From Bog-756 sp963701325 (GTDB lineage Bacteria > Actinomycetota > Acidimicrobiia > Acidimicrobiales > RAAP-2): a stretch of DNA of 64,000 nucleotides. Position numbers and translations under genes: made by a program. Below are positions 51,163 to 60,625 of this stretch, in pieces. The number at the start of each line of letters is the position of its first letter. Position 1 is the first letter of the stretch. The notes below the pieces were generated by a model. The model was not told the origin of the DNA, did not search any database, and saw only the letters and a program-made list of their open reading frames with translations. The stretch lies in NCBI GenBank assembly GCA_963701325.1, contig OY969604.1, positions 3,348,001 to 3,412,000 on the forward strand. The letters are read 5' to 3'.

Positions 51163-52056
51163 TCAGGCCCTCGCCGAGTCCAGGAGGCCGTGCCGGCGCC
51201 GGACCGATCGGTCGATCCGGGAGAAGACGACGTCGACCATGATCCCGATGAGCACGATGACGATCATCAGGGCCACCACCACCGCCCATTCCGCCTGGGT
51301 GGTGGCGTTGACCGTTCGGCCACCGAGGCTCAGCGGATCGACCAGCACCAGGAATTCGCCGGCCATGAGGGCATGCCAGGCGAACGCCCATCCCTGCTTC
51401 ATGCCCCCGAGGATGCTCGGGAATGCAGCCGGAAGCACCAGGTGCCGTTCGAGGGAGAGCCCGCGTGCACCGAGGATCCGGCCGACCCGCAGGAGGCTCG
51501 GGGGCACCTGGTCGATCCCGCTGATGAACCCGTTGGCGACCGCCGGGGCTGCACCGAGGATCATCATCAGGATGATCGCCTTCGATGTGACGCCGAAGAC
51601 CATGATGGCCGGCGGGTACCAGAGCACCGACGGCATCGTCTGCATGCCGGTGATGAGAGAACCGATCCCGGCCCGGAGGACCGGTACACGGGCCACAGCG
51701 GTCCCGACGATCCCGCCGATGACGGTGACCAGCAGGTAGCCGATGACGGCCTGCTCGGCGGTGACCCGACACGACTGCCAGAACAGCGACGTGCCGAGGA
51801 GGTCCCAGAGCTGGCGGGCGACGGTGGCAGGCGACTGGAGGATGTAGGGCTTCCAGTGGGCCCACTCGGCGCACTGCCAGACCAGCAGGATGAGCCCGAG
51901 GGCGACCAATTTCGGCCACGCAGCCCGCCAGATCCGCCGCGACACCCGGTCGTGCGCGGGACGGCCGGCCTCGTCGAGCGCGTCGAGCCCGGCGAGGGCC
52001 TGATCGAGCGACGGAGCAGTCGGCTTGACGTCGGTCGGGAGGTGGTCAATGGCCAT
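51163..52056 (-). CDS. ABC transporter permease (SsuC/TauC type)
   Basis: A 297-residue inner-membrane permease with six helices. The EAA-like loop GARGLSLERHLVLPAAFPSILGG (about 195-217) contacts the ATPase, and MQTMPSVLWYPPAIMVFG is typical of the sulfonate/nitrate/taurine family. It overlaps the ATPase gene by 11 bases. Aliphatic sulfonate, taurine or a related compound is the most likely substrate. Confidence 0.9.
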   Translation of the reverse strand: MAIDHLPTDVKPTAPSLDQALAGLDALDEAGRPAHDRVSRRIWRAAWPKLVALGLILLVWQCAEWAHWKPYILQSPATVARQLWDLLGTSLFWQSCRVTAEQAVIGYLLVTVIGGIVGTAVARVPVLRAGIGSLITGMQTMPSVLWYPPAIMVFGVTSKAIILMMILGAAPAVANGFISGIDQVPPSLLRVGRILGARGLSLERHLVLPAAFPSILGGMKQGWAFAWHALMAGEFLVLVDPLSLGGRTVNATTQAEWAVVVALMIVIVLIGIMVDVVFSRIDRSVRRRHGLLDSARA

Positions 52057-52855
52057 GGCGGCCCACCTCCGAACGCAAGTGGTCGGTGACCGTGGCGGCC
52101 AGGGTCGCGATCTCCGTCGAGTCGATACGACGGGGCCGGTCGAGCTCGACCGGGAAGGTCGCCGCGACCCTTCCCGGTCGGCTGGTCAGAAGCACGATGC
52201 GGTCGCCCAGCCGGGCCGCCTCGCGGACGTTGTGGGTCACGAAGAGGACCGTGAACCCCCGATCCAGCCAGAGCGACTCGAGCTCGTCGTGGAGGAGGTC
52301 GCGGGTGATCGCGTCGAGGGCGCCGAACGGTTCGTCCATCAGCAGGAGTCCGGCGTCCTGAGCGAGTGCCCGGGCGAGGGCCGCCCGCTGGCGCATCCCC
52401 CCCGAGAGCTCGTGAGGCCGCTTGCCTCCGAAGCCGCCCAGGTGGACGCGGTCGAGCAGGTCTTCGGCCACTACCCGCCGCTCCGCCCGGTCCACGCCGC
52501 GCAGGCGGAGGGGGAGCTCCACGTTGGCTGCCACCGTGAGCCAGGGGAAGAGGGCCGAGTCCTGGAAGAGCATCGCTGTCGGCGTACCGCCGGTCGCGCC
52601 GTCGGGCTGGTCCACTTCGACAGAGCCCACGCTCGGCCGGTCGAGACCGGCGACGAGGTTGAGCAGGGTGGTCTTCCCACATCCCGAGGCGCCCACCAGG
52701 CAGACGAACTCCCCGGCGGCGACCTCGAGCGAAACGTCCTGGAGGGCGACCACGCCGGACGAGGCGTCGCCGTAGCGCTTGGAGACTCCGGAGAGGCTCA
52801 CCGACGGCGCGGGTCCCGTCCCGCGTCGACGGGGCGGCGCCGACAGGATGCTCAC
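52046..52855 (-). CDS. ABC transporter ATPase (SsuB/TauB type)
   Basis: A 269-residue ATPase: Walker A GASGCGKTT, Q-loop LFQDSALFPWL, signature LSGGMRQRAALARAL, Walker B LLLMDEPFGALD and the switch His in VTHNVREA. The family is that of the sulfonate/taurine/nitrate importers. It starts at GTG 52855 overlapping the binding-protein stop. Confidence 0.93.
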   Translation of the reverse strand: MSILSAPPRRRGTGPAPSVSLSGVSKRYGDASSGVVALQDVSLEVAAGEFVCLVGASGCGKTTLLNLVAGLDRPSVGSVEVDQPDGATGGTPTAMLFQDSALFPWLTVAANVELPLRLRGVDRAERRVVAEDLLDRVHLGGFGGKRPHELSGGMRQRAALARALAQDAGLLLMDEPFGALDAITRDLLHDELESLWLDRGFTVLFVTHNVREAARLGDRIVLLTSRPGRVAATFPVELDRPRRIDSTEIATLAATVTDHLRSEVGRHGH

Positions 52856-53946
52856 GGCGCTGAGAGGGTGCTCTTGCCCTCGGCGGTGAGCACCTGGTTG
52901 ATCGGCCCGAGGTCGAAGATGCCGCTGATGTTCGTGGTCGGGAAGCCGGCGGCCTTGGCGTGCTGCAGGTCGGTCAGGATCGACGAGGCGATCGGGTCGT
53001 TGGTGAAGGTCATGTCCGACCAGGCCGTTGCCAGCTCCGGCGCCTTGAGCGCCTTGCCGGTCAGGGTGGCCAGCTCGGTGTTGGCGTCCGCCTGTGCCTT
53101 GGCGGGGGAGGCGTTGAGGAAGGCGGTCGTGGCCAGCTGACCCTTGAGCAGGTCGGTGACGACCGAGGGATGCGCGGAGAGGAAGCTCGTGGTCACCACG
53201 AGCAGGGTGGTCGAGAACTGGCCTCTGGGCCAGAGGGTCTTCTCGTTGACCAGGATGTGGCCGTGGCCTTCGCTGACCATCCGCGTCGCCCACGGTTCGG
53301 GTACCCAGGCACCGGCGATCGTGCCGGCCTCGAACGAGGCCAAGGTGGTGGCGTTGTCCTCGGGCAGGATGGTGACCTCACCGCTCCCGCCGTTGGGTCC
53401 CGGGTAGGTCAGTCCCTGTTTGGTGAGCCAGGTCCGGAGCGCCACGTCCTGCGTATTCCCGAGCTGCGGGCTGGCCACCGTCTTGCCCTTGAGCTGGGCG
53501 GCCGAGGTGATTCCCGACGCGACCACGAAGGCGGCGCCTCCGGAAGTGGCTCCCGAGATGATCCGGATGGACTTCTGGCCCTGGGAGTACGCGGTGATCG
53601 CCGAGTTGGGGCCCATGTACGCCGCGTCGAGGGAGCCGGCCAACAGGGCGGTGACCTCGGCAGGGCCGGCGTTGAAGGTCGACGTCTGCAGCGTGACGTT
53701 GGAGCCCAGGTACTTGGCGAAGGTGCCCTGCTGGAGTCCGACGAGGGCGACGGCATGGGTCAGATTGCTCAGATACCCCAAGCGGAGGGTGGCCGGGGCG
53801 CCGGACGTCGTCGAGCTCCCCCCGGACCCGGTCGTCGTGGGCGTGCTCGACCCAGAGCTGCAGGCGGCTGCGACAACCGCCACGGCGGCGGCACCGAGGA
53901 CGGCGAACAGACGAGATCGACGATGGGCCCGGATCGATGACGGCAT
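52852..53946 (-). CDS. Substrate-binding lipoprotein of a sulfonate/taurine-type ABC importer
   Basis: A 364-residue lipoprotein. The signal peptide ends in a lipobox VVAAACSS with Cys29, then a Gly/Ser/Thr linker and an NMT1/SsuA-like domain (LRLGYLSNLTHAVALVGLQQG, the APAEVTALLAGSLDAAYMGPNS-like segment). AAGGAG precedes the ATG at 53946. First gene of the binding protein-ATPase-permease operon. Confidence 0.9.
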   Translation of the reverse strand: MPSSIRAHRRSRLFAVLGAAAVAVVAAACSSGSSTPTTTGSGGSSTTSGAPATLRLGYLSNLTHAVALVGLQQGTFAKYLGSNVTLQTSTFNAGPAEVTALLAGSLDAAYMGPNSAITAYSQGQKSIRIISGATSGGAAFVVASGITSAAQLKGKTVASPQLGNTQDVALRTWLTKQGLTYPGPNGGSGEVTILPEDNATTLASFEAGTIAGAWVPEPWATRMVSEGHGHILVNEKTLWPRGQFSTTLLVVTTSFLSAHPSVVTDLLKGQLATTAFLNASPAKAQADANTELATLTGKALKAPELATAWSDMTFTNDPIASSILTDLQHAKAAGFPTTNISGIFDLGPINQVLTAEGKSTLSAP

Positions 53947-54021
53947 GGAACTCCTTGATGGCGCACGTGGGACGCCGCGGCGGGCGCGGGCGCAGCACGG
54001 CGACTCCCCCTGATGTACTCC

Positions 54022-54054
54022 CATATAACTACCAGAGAGATAGGACATAGTCAA
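54022..54054 (-). promoter_or_regulatory. Promoter of the ABC importer with overlapping inverted repeat
   Basis: On the minus strand TTGACT (54049-54054) and TAGTTA (54026-54031) are spaced by 17 bases in a local AT-rich island. An imperfect inverted repeat CTACC-AGAGA-GATAG (54029-54043) overlaps the -10 and spacer, a likely repressor site, possibly for the Rrf2 protein three genes downstream. Confidence 0.5.
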
Positions 54055-54102
54055 ATACTGTGAGCGTGTGGCCGGTGACGGTGAGCGCCCGGCGGGCTGT
54101 CG

Positions 54103-54786
54103 TCAGGGTCGCTGGTGCGGTCCGGCGTCTCGGAGACGCTCGACCAGGCGTGCGCGCGCACTCGGCCATTCCTCTGCCAGCATCGAGAACACCGCCGAGT
54201 CGCGCACCGAACCGTCGCTCGCCGGGCGGTCGGCCCGGAGCACACCGTCCAGGCGGCACCCGAGCCGGGCGATCGCGCTGCGCGAGCGCGCGTTGCGCGC
54301 ATCGGTCCAGAGGCGGACGACCCGGACACCCCAGACGTCGAAGGCGTGGTCCATCATGAGCAGCTTGGCCTCTGAGTTGACCGGCGTGCGTTGGGCGGCG
54401 GGGTCGAGCCAGGTGTGACCGATGCAGGCCGAGTCCACGGTCCTCTGCCGCCCCGGGGACACGGCTGGCGGGACCGACGTGGTCCAGTCCCACGGCGACA
54501 GATCGTAGAAGCGGGTGCTCCCGACCACCCGACCGAGGCCCACCGACCAGGTGGCGAATGGCACCTGTTCTCCCGAGGCCCGGCGCGTGACCGCCCGTTC
54601 GACGTAGTCGGTCATGCCGGCCCGGTCGGCGGGCACCAGCGTGTATCCGAACGAGGACCGGTCCCCGGTGGCCGCCTCGAGGAGACCGTCGACGTGGTCG
54701 GGGGAGAGCGGCAAGAGGCGGACGGTCCGTCCCTCGAGGCCGAACGGTTCGGATATGGCCGGTTCGGATATGGCCGGTTCGGACAT
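54103..54786 (-). CDS. GNAT acetyltransferase, RimJ/RimL type
   Basis: A 227-residue acetyltransferase of the RimJ/RimL group. LEGRTVRLLPLSPDHVDGLLEA opens the domain, GRVVGSTRFYDL and CIGHTWLDPAAQRTPVN follow, and LWTDARNARSRSAIARLGC is the acetyl-CoA/acceptor region. It probably N-acetylates an amino acid, peptide or protein. The ATG at 54786 lies inside a 15-base tandem repeat that encodes SEPAI units. An upstream start at 54828 would add 14 residues. Confidence 0.88.
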   Translation of the reverse strand: MSEPAISEPAISEPFGLEGRTVRLLPLSPDHVDGLLEAATGDRSSFGYTLVPADRAGMTDYVERAVTRRASGEQVPFATWSVGLGRVVGSTRFYDLSPWDWTTSVPPAVSPGRQRTVDSACIGHTWLDPAAQRTPVNSEAKLLMMDHAFDVWGVRVVRLWTDARNARSRSAIARLGCRLDGVLRADRPASDGSVRDSAVFSMLAEEWPSARARLVERLRDAGPHQRP

Positions 54787-54790
54787 GGCC
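54746..54790. repeat. Three 15-base tandem repeats at the start of the acetyltransferase gene
   Basis: GGTTCGGATATGGCC occurs at 54746-54760 and 54761-54775, and with one change at 54776-54790. The units encode the SEPAI repeats of the N-terminus, and the start codon itself is within the third copy, so copy-number change would move the start. Confidence 0.8.
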
Positions 54791-54858
54791 ACAGTCTCCC
54801 CGATTCGCCGGATCACCCGATCGATCACCAGAGCCGTAACCGACCGATCCGCGTCGAG

Positions 54859-55740
54859 CTACTTGAGCAGTCGGGAGAGCCGGCGGTCGGCGAGGGTCTT
54901 GCCGCCGGTCTGACAGGTCGGGCAGTACTGGAGGGACTTGGAGGCAAAGGACACCTCGCGGATCGTGTCGCCACAGACGGGACAGGACTCGCCGGCCCGG
55001 CCGTGCACCTGCATGGCCCGCCGTTTGTTGTCCTTGAGGTCGGCCGGCCCGAGTCCGTCGAGGCGGTCCACCGCCTCTGTCAGCACCCCGACGACGGCGT
55101 CGTGGAGTCGCCTGGATTCGTCAGGATCGAGCGAGTCGGCCCGCTTGTAGGGAGAGAGACCCGAACGGTGAAGGGCCTCGTCCGAGTAAGCGTTGCCGAC
55201 TCCGGCGATGACCGTCTGCGTCGTCAGCAGCGTCTTGAGGGTCGAGCGGCTCGCGGCTAGGAGCCCGTCCAGCGCGCCGACGGTGAACTCGGCGCTCATC
55301 GGATCCACCCCCAGTCCGGCGATCGGGGGCACGTCCGCCGGCGTGGTCACGACCCACAGCGCGAGGCGTTTTTCGGTCCCCATCTCGGTCACGTCCCAGC
55401 CGGAGTCGTCGTCCAACCGGACCCGGAGAGCCAGCGGGCTCCGGTTGGGCCGGGCCCGCCCGGGGGAGAGCGCATCCGACCATCGGATCCACCCACCACG
55501 GGCAAGGTGGACGACGAGCCAGAGCTCCGGTGGGCCGTCTCCGGGTGCCGTCGTCGGGACGCAGACGAACTTCCCCCGTCGTTCGACGCCGGACACGGTC
55601 CGTCCGACGAGTGCGTCGAGCGGCGGGTCGACCGTCTTCAGCGCGGCGAACGACGCCAGCTCGCACCGCTCGATCCGGCGACCGGCGGACCGGGCGGCCA
55701 GGGCCAGGGCCAGGGCATGAACCTCGGGGAGTTCGGGCAC
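54859..55740 (-). CDS. Formamidopyrimidine-DNA glycosylase/Nei family protein
   Basis: A 293-residue base-excision repair enzyme. GTG 55740 is followed directly by PELPEVHAL, so Pro1 and Glu2 of the mature enzyme are exposed as required for catalysis. A Lys in ERRGKFV is the second conserved residue, QTVIAGVGNAYSDEALHRSGL is the H2TH motif, and the C-terminus has a zinc finger CPVCG ... YCPTCQ. It is divergent from ileS. Exact lesion preference (8-oxoG versus oxidised pyrimidine) is not clear. Confidence 0.92.
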   Translation of the reverse strand: MPELPEVHALALALAARSAGRRIERCELASFAALKTVDPPLDALVGRTVSGVERRGKFVCVPTTAPGDGPPELWLVVHLARGGWIRWSDALSPGRARPNRSPLALRVRLDDDSGWDVTEMGTEKRLALWVVTTPADVPPIAGLGVDPMSAEFTVGALDGLLAASRSTLKTLLTTQTVIAGVGNAYSDEALHRSGLSPYKRADSLDPDESRRLHDAVVGVLTEAVDRLDGLGPADLKDNKRRAMQVHGRAGESCPVCGDTIREVSFASKSLQYCPTCQTGGKTLADRRLSRLLK

Positions 55741-55841
55741 AGGGCAATTGTGCACCCCGGGCGCCCGTAGTATCTGCTGCGCATCCGGTGCGGGTGGTAG
55801 CCCCCGCGATCCCCGGCCGATCTTCCGAGAGGACGTACCCG

Positions 55842-58800
55842 TTGTTCCGCCCGGTCCCCGCTGCCGACTTCACCGCCCTCGAGGCCGAGGAGCTCGCCCG
55901 GTGGTCTGCGCACCGGGTGTTCGAGCGCTCGGTCGAATTGCGCGAGGGGGCCGAGCCCTGGATCTTCTACGAGGGTCCTCCGACCGCCAACGGTCGTCCG
56001 GGGCTCCACCACGTCTGGGCCCGTGTCTACAAGGACCTCTTCTGCCGTTACCGGACCATGCGCGGCTACGCGGTGCCCCGAAAGGCGGGCTGGGACACCC
56101 ACGGCCTTCCCGTGGAGGTCGAGGTCGAGAAGCAGCTCGGGATCACCGCCAAGCGGCAGATCGAGGAACGGGTCGGGATCGGCGAGTTCACCCGCCTGTG
56201 CCGCGAGTCGGTCCGCAATTACGTCGACGAGTGGCAGACCCTGACCGAGCGGATCGGGTACTGGATCGACTTCGACGACGCGTACTGGACCTTCTCGCCC
56301 GAGTACGTCGAGTCGGTCTGGACCAATTTGAAGAGTCTCTTCGACCAGGGACTCCTTTACGAGGACATCAAGGTGGTCCCGTACTGCCCGCGTTGTGGCA
56401 CCGCGCTGAGCAGCCACGAGCTCGGACAGCCCGATGTCTACCGGGACGTCGAGGACGAGTCGGCCTACGTGCGGCTCCCGCTGACGGACGAGGGCGACGC
56501 GGCGGCGTCGCTCCGCCGGACCCTCGGGCGCGATTCGCTCTCCGGACTGTCGCTCGTGGCCTGGACCACCACCCCCTGGACGCTGCTCTCCAACACCGGC
56601 GCTGCGGTCGGCCCGGCCCTCTCCTACGCTGTGGTCGGCGACGCGATCCTGGCCGCCGATCGGGTCGAGGCGGTCCTCGGCGAATCCGCCCGGATCGACG
56701 CGGTGGTCCCCGGATCGGCTCTGGTCGGGTTGACCTACGACCGGCCCTTCACCGACCTGGAGCCCGGTCCGGCGGACGCCGGCCGTCGCGGATGGCGGGT
56801 GCTGGCCGGCGAGTTCGTGGACGCCGACGAAGGCACTGGCATCGTCCACCTCGCCCCGGCCTTCGGCGAGATCGACCGGGAGGTCGGGCGGGCCGGCGGC
56901 CTCCCCACCCTCAACCCGGTCGGCCCGGACGGGCGCTTCACCGACGCGGTGACCTGGCTCGAAGGCCAGCCAGTCCGCGACACCAACGGCGAGGTCGACG
57001 ATCGGCTGGACGGAGCGGGACTGCTGGTGCGGCGCGAGCCCTACGTCCACTCCTACCCCCACTGCTGGCGGTGCGACACCCCACTCATCTACTGGGGGAA
57101 GCCGAGCTGGTACGTCCGGACCTCGGACCGCAAAGCAGACCTGGTCGCCCAGAACCGGACCATCGGGTGGCACCCCGAGCACATCCGGGACGGGCGGATG
57201 GGGGAGTGGCTCGCCAACAACGTCGACTGGGCCCTTTCCCGCGACCGGTTCTGGGGCACGCCTCTGCCGATCTGGCGGTGCGACGACGGGCACGTGCGGT
57301 GCGTCGGCTCGCTCGCAGAGCTTTCCGGGCTGGCGGGCAGCGACCTCTCCGGTGTCGACCCGCACCGCCCGGACATCGACCGCGTCGTGTTCGCCTGTCC
57401 CGACTGCTCGCCGGGTGCCGCCGCTGCTGGTGACGAGCGAGACGACGGGCTCCCGCTCATGCGCAGGGTCCTGCCGGTGATCGATGCCTGGTTCGACTCG
57501 GGGTCGATGCCCACCGCCCAGTGGGGGTACCCGGTGGTCGAGGGTTCCGCCGACCAGTTGGCCTACCCGGCCGACTTCATCTGCGAGGCCATCGACCAGA
57601 CCCGCGGCTGGTTCTACTCGCTGCTCGCCGTCAACACCTTGGTGCGGGGCTCGACCCCGTACCGCAACGTCCTCTGTCTCGGTCACATCGTCGACGCCGA
57701 CGGTCGCAAGATGTCCAAGAGCATCGGCAACGTGATCGATCCGTGGGAGATCCTCTCCACACGGGGCGCCGACCCGCTCCGTTGGTGGATGTTCTCGCAG
57801 GGGTCGCCCTGGACCCCGACTCGGGTCAGCTTCGAGGTCATCGATGCCTCGATGCGGGACACGCTGCTCACGCTCTGGAACACCTGGTCGTTCTTCACGA
57901 CCTACGCCTCGCTCAACGAGTTCGTCCCGAGCGACCCGGCCATCCCCGCGCCGCCCGATCGGCCGGTGCTCGACCGGTGGATGCGGTCTCGACTGCATGC
58001 CACGGTGGCGCAGGTCACCGAGTCGCTCGACGGGTACGATCCGTTCCCCGCGGCGACGGCACTGGCCGAGCTCGTCGACGACGTCTCGAACTGGTTCGTG
58101 CGTCGCAGCAGGCGCCGCTTCTGGCGGACCGACCCGGGTGCCGACCCGGCGGACTCGCTCAGCGCGCAGGCCACCCTCCATGAGGTCCTGGTGACGACGG
58201 CCCTGCTCCTCGGGCCGCTCTGTCCCTTCGTGGCCGACCGCATGTGGCGCGATCTGACCGGCGCCGACGAGGACGACTCCGTCCACCTCGCCGACTGGCC
58301 GGCGGCCGACGCCTCCGCTGCCGACCCGTCGCTGGAAGCGGGGATGGCCCTGGCCCGGCGTCTCACCTCCCTCGGCCGTGCCGCGCGATCGGAGGCCGGG
58401 ATCAAGGTCCGCCAGCCGCTCGCCCGTGCCCTCGTGTACCTGCCACCGGGCAGCCCCGCCCCGCCGGCCGGCGTGGTCGAGGACGAGCTCAACGTCGACC
58501 TCGTGGAGGTCACCGACGAGCTCGGCGACGTCCTCGCCTACGAACTGCTCCCCAACTTCAAGCTGCTCGGCCCGCGGATCGGCAAGCGCGTCCAGGCGCT
58601 TCGGGCGGCCATGGCCACCGTCGACGGCGCGGAAGCCGCAGCGGACCTGGCTGCCGGCCGGCCGGTCGTGGTCGTGTTGGAGGACGGCCCGGTCGAACTC
58701 GGTGCCGAGGAGGTCGAGCTTCGGGTCCACGCCCAGCCCGGGTTCGCCGTCTCGCGGGACGGTGCCGAAGTGGTCGCCCTCGGCCTCGCCCTGGATGACG

Positions 58801-59066
58801 ACCTGCGTCGCCGCGGCCTGGCCCGAGAGGTCATCCGCAACATCCAGGACCTGCGCAAGTCGACCGGCCTCGAGGTGTCCGACTGGATTTACCTCGTCGT
58901 CGTCGGGCTCGACGACCTGGCCCCCCAGTTCGACGGCATCGCCCGCGAGGTGCTTGCCCGGTCGATCTCGACCGAGCCCCCGAACGGAGGAGAGCCGGGA
59001 ACCATCCTGGAGATCGACGACGGCGAGCGGGTACGCCAAGTCACGGCGTGGGTGCTCAAGGCGTGA
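55842..59066 (+). CDS. ileS: Isoleucyl-tRNA synthetase (long, eukaryote-like type)
   Basis: A 1074-residue class I synthetase. The HIGH-like motif is PPTANGRPGLHH (about 46-57) and KMSKS is present in GRKMSKSIGNV (about 620-630). The central editing domain and Cys pairs CPRCG, CWRC and CPDC fit. The length and motif form match the type-2 (eukaryote-like) IleS group, which in known cases resists mupirocin. I choose TTG 55842, preceded by AGAGGA and giving the usual MFRPVP start; GTG at 55788 or 55794 are alternatives. Charges tRNA-Ile. Confidence 0.95.
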   Translation: MFRPVPAADFTALEAEELARWSAHRVFERSVELREGAEPWIFYEGPPTANGRPGLHHVWARVYKDLFCRYRTMRGYAVPRKAGWDTHGLPVEVEVEKQLGITAKRQIEERVGIGEFTRLCRESVRNYVDEWQTLTERIGYWIDFDDAYWTFSPEYVESVWTNLKSLFDQGLLYEDIKVVPYCPRCGTALSSHELGQPDVYRDVEDESAYVRLPLTDEGDAAASLRRTLGRDSLSGLSLVAWTTTPWTLLSNTGAAVGPALSYAVVGDAILAADRVEAVLGESARIDAVVPGSALVGLTYDRPFTDLEPGPADAGRRGWRVLAGEFVDADEGTGIVHLAPAFGEIDREVGRAGGLPTLNPVGPDGRFTDAVTWLEGQPVRDTNGEVDDRLDGAGLLVRREPYVHSYPHCWRCDTPLIYWGKPSWYVRTSDRKADLVAQNRTIGWHPEHIRDGRMGEWLANNVDWALSRDRFWGTPLPIWRCDDGHVRCVGSLAELSGLAGSDLSGVDPHRPDIDRVVFACPDCSPGAAAAGDERDDGLPLMRRVLPVIDAWFDSGSMPTAQWGYPVVEGSADQLAYPADFICEAIDQTRGWFYSLLAVNTLVRGSTPYRNVLCLGHIVDADGRKMSKSIGNVIDPWEILSTRGADPLRWWMFSQGSPWTPTRVSFEVIDASMRDTLLTLWNTWSFFTTYASLNEFVPSDPAIPAPPDRPVLDRWMRSRLHATVAQVTESLDGYDPFPAATALAELVDDVSNWFVRRSRRRFWRTDPGADPADSLSAQATLHEVLVTTALLLGPLCPFVADRMWRDLTGADEDDSVHLADWPAADASAADPSLEAGMALARRLTSLGRAARSEAGIKVRQPLARALVYLPPGSPAPPAGVVEDELNVDLVEVTDELGDVLAYELLPNFKLLGPRIGKRVQALRAAMATVDGAEAAADLAAGRPVVVVLEDGPVELGAEEVELRVHAQPGFAVSRDGAEVVALGLALDDDLRRRGLAREVIRNIQDLRKSTGLEVSDWIYLVVVGLDDLAPQFDGIAREVLARSISTEPPNGGEPGTILEIDDGERVRQVTAWVLKA

Positions 59067-60625
59067 CGTCGCAGACCGGTGCGGGGGGCGAGCCCTGCGT
59101 GCTCGCGGTCGACCTCGGGACCGGGGGACCGAAGGTCGCCGTGGTGACCGCGTCGGGCCGGATCGTTGCACACGCCAGCGAGCCGGTCACCCTGCATCTG
59201 CTGGACGGGGGAGGAGCGGAACAGGATCCCGACGAGTGGTGGACCTCGATCTGTACTGCCACCCGTCGTGTCATGACCGGACCGGGCATCGATCCGAGCG
59301 TCCTGATCGGCGTGGGCTGCACCGCCCAGTGGTCCGGAACCGTCGCGGTCGGGGACGACGGCGCTGCGTTGATGCGGGCGTTGATCTGGATGGACTCGCG
59401 GGGCAACACCGCCATCCGTCGTGCGGCCGGCGGAACCGTGCACGTGCTCGGCTACGACCCGCGGAAGCTGCTGCGCTGGGTCCAGGTGACCGGTGGCGCG
59501 CCGGGTCTCTCGGGCAAGGACCCGGTGGCGCACATCCTGTTCCTCCGGGAGGCCTTCCCGGAGGTCTACCGGCGCACTGCCACGTTCCTCGAACCGGTCG
59601 ACTATCTGACCTTGCGACTGACCGGCCGGACCGCTGCCTCGTTCGACTCGATCGCCGCTCACTGGGTGACCGACAACCGGGTGATCGACCAGGTCTCCTA
59701 CGACGCCAAACTGCTCGAGTGGACAGGGCTCGACAGGGACAAGCTTCCCGATCTGGTGCCACCCGGCACCATCGTCGGTACGGTGAGCGACTCGGCGGCC
59801 GCCGCCCTCGGCATTCCGGCCGGGTTGCCGGTGGCCACCGGCTCGGGTGACGTGCACTCGGCCGTGTTCGGATCCGGAGCGGTTGCCGATTTCGGGGCGC
59901 ACCTCTATATCGGGACGTCCTCGTGGATCTCGGGGCACGTCCCGTTCAAGAAGACAGCGCCGACCAGCAACGTGGCGTCCATCCCTGCCGCCCTGGCCGG
60001 CCGGTATCTGATCGCCGACGAGCACGAGACCGCTGGTGCCTGCCTCACCTTCCTGCAGGACACGCTCGGTTTCGCAGAGGACGTGGGGGAGATGGACGTA
60101 ATGGTCGACGGCGTGGCCCCTGGCAGCGGCAGGGTGCTCTTCACGCCCTGGCTGAATGGCGAGCGGTCTCCGGTGGACGACCACACGGTCCGTGGCGGAT
60201 TCCACAACCTGTCGCTCTCCACTACACGTGCCCAAATGGTGCGAGCCGTCTTCGAGGGTGTGGCGTACAACTCCCGGTGGCTGCTCGAGGCGGTTGAGAA
60301 GTTCGCCGGCCGCCGGCTCGACTCGCTGGCCTTCATCGGAGGCGGGGCGAACTCCGATCAGTGGTCCCAGATCCATGCCGACGTCCTCGGCCGCGAGATT
60401 CGCCAGGTCGAGGCACCGGTACTCGCCAACGTCCGTGGTGCAGCCCTGCTCACCCTGCTCGCGCTCGAACGGATCACCCTCGATGAGATCCCCTCGATGG
60501 TCGAGGTGCGGCGCGTCTACCGTCCCGACCCGTCCAATGCTCCCGAGTACGACCTCCTCTTCCAGGAGTTCGTAACGATGTACAAACAGACCAAAGGCAT
60601 CTTCAAGCGCCTCAATCGTTTCTGA
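59063..60625 (+). CDS. FGGY-family carbohydrate kinase (xylulokinase-like)
   Basis: A 520-residue sugar kinase. The N-terminal phosphate motif is LAVDLGTGGPKVAVV, then GWTAQWSGT-like substrate loop, ATGSGDVHSAVFGSG around the catalytic Asp, and C-terminal LAFIGGGANSDQWSQIHADVL. It would phosphorylate a pentulose or related sugar with ATP. Its GTG overlaps the ileS stop (GTGA), an unusual coupling to a synthetase. Its 3' end overlaps the convergent TetR gene by 14 bases. Confidence 0.9.
   Translation: MTSQTGAGGEPCVLAVDLGTGGPKVAVVTASGRIVAHASEPVTLHLLDGGGAEQDPDEWWTSICTATRRVMTGPGIDPSVLIGVGCTAQWSGTVAVGDDGAALMRALIWMDSRGNTAIRRAAGGTVHVLGYDPRKLLRWVQVTGGAPGLSGKDPVAHILFLREAFPEVYRRTATFLEPVDYLTLRLTGRTAASFDSIAAHWVTDNRVIDQVSYDAKLLEWTGLDRDKLPDLVPPGTIVGTVSDSAAAALGIPAGLPVATGSGDVHSAVFGSGAVADFGAHLYIGTSSWISGHVPFKKTAPTSNVASIPAALAGRYLIADEHETAGACLTFLQDTLGFAEDVGEMDVMVDGVAPGSGRVLFTPWLNGERSPVDDHTVRGGFHNLSLSTTRAQMVRAVFEGVAYNSRWLLEAVEKFAGRRLDSLAFIGGGANSDQWSQIHADVLGREIRQVEAPVLANVRGAALLTLLALERITLDEIPSMVEVRRVYRPDPSNAPEYDLLFQEFVTMYKQTKGIFKRLNRF

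Noticed and set aside
55741..55841. Possible T-box leader ahead of ileS
   Set aside because: The gap is about 100 bases and I find no TGGNACC-type T-box sequence or specifier stem.
55638..59171. A 1177-codon open frame on the minus strand opposite ileS, and similar very long frames opposite other genes (for example 18886-22734 and 8139-10679)
   Set aside because: They mirror highly conserved genes on the other strand and have no family-like motifs; long antisense open frames are expected at this GC content.
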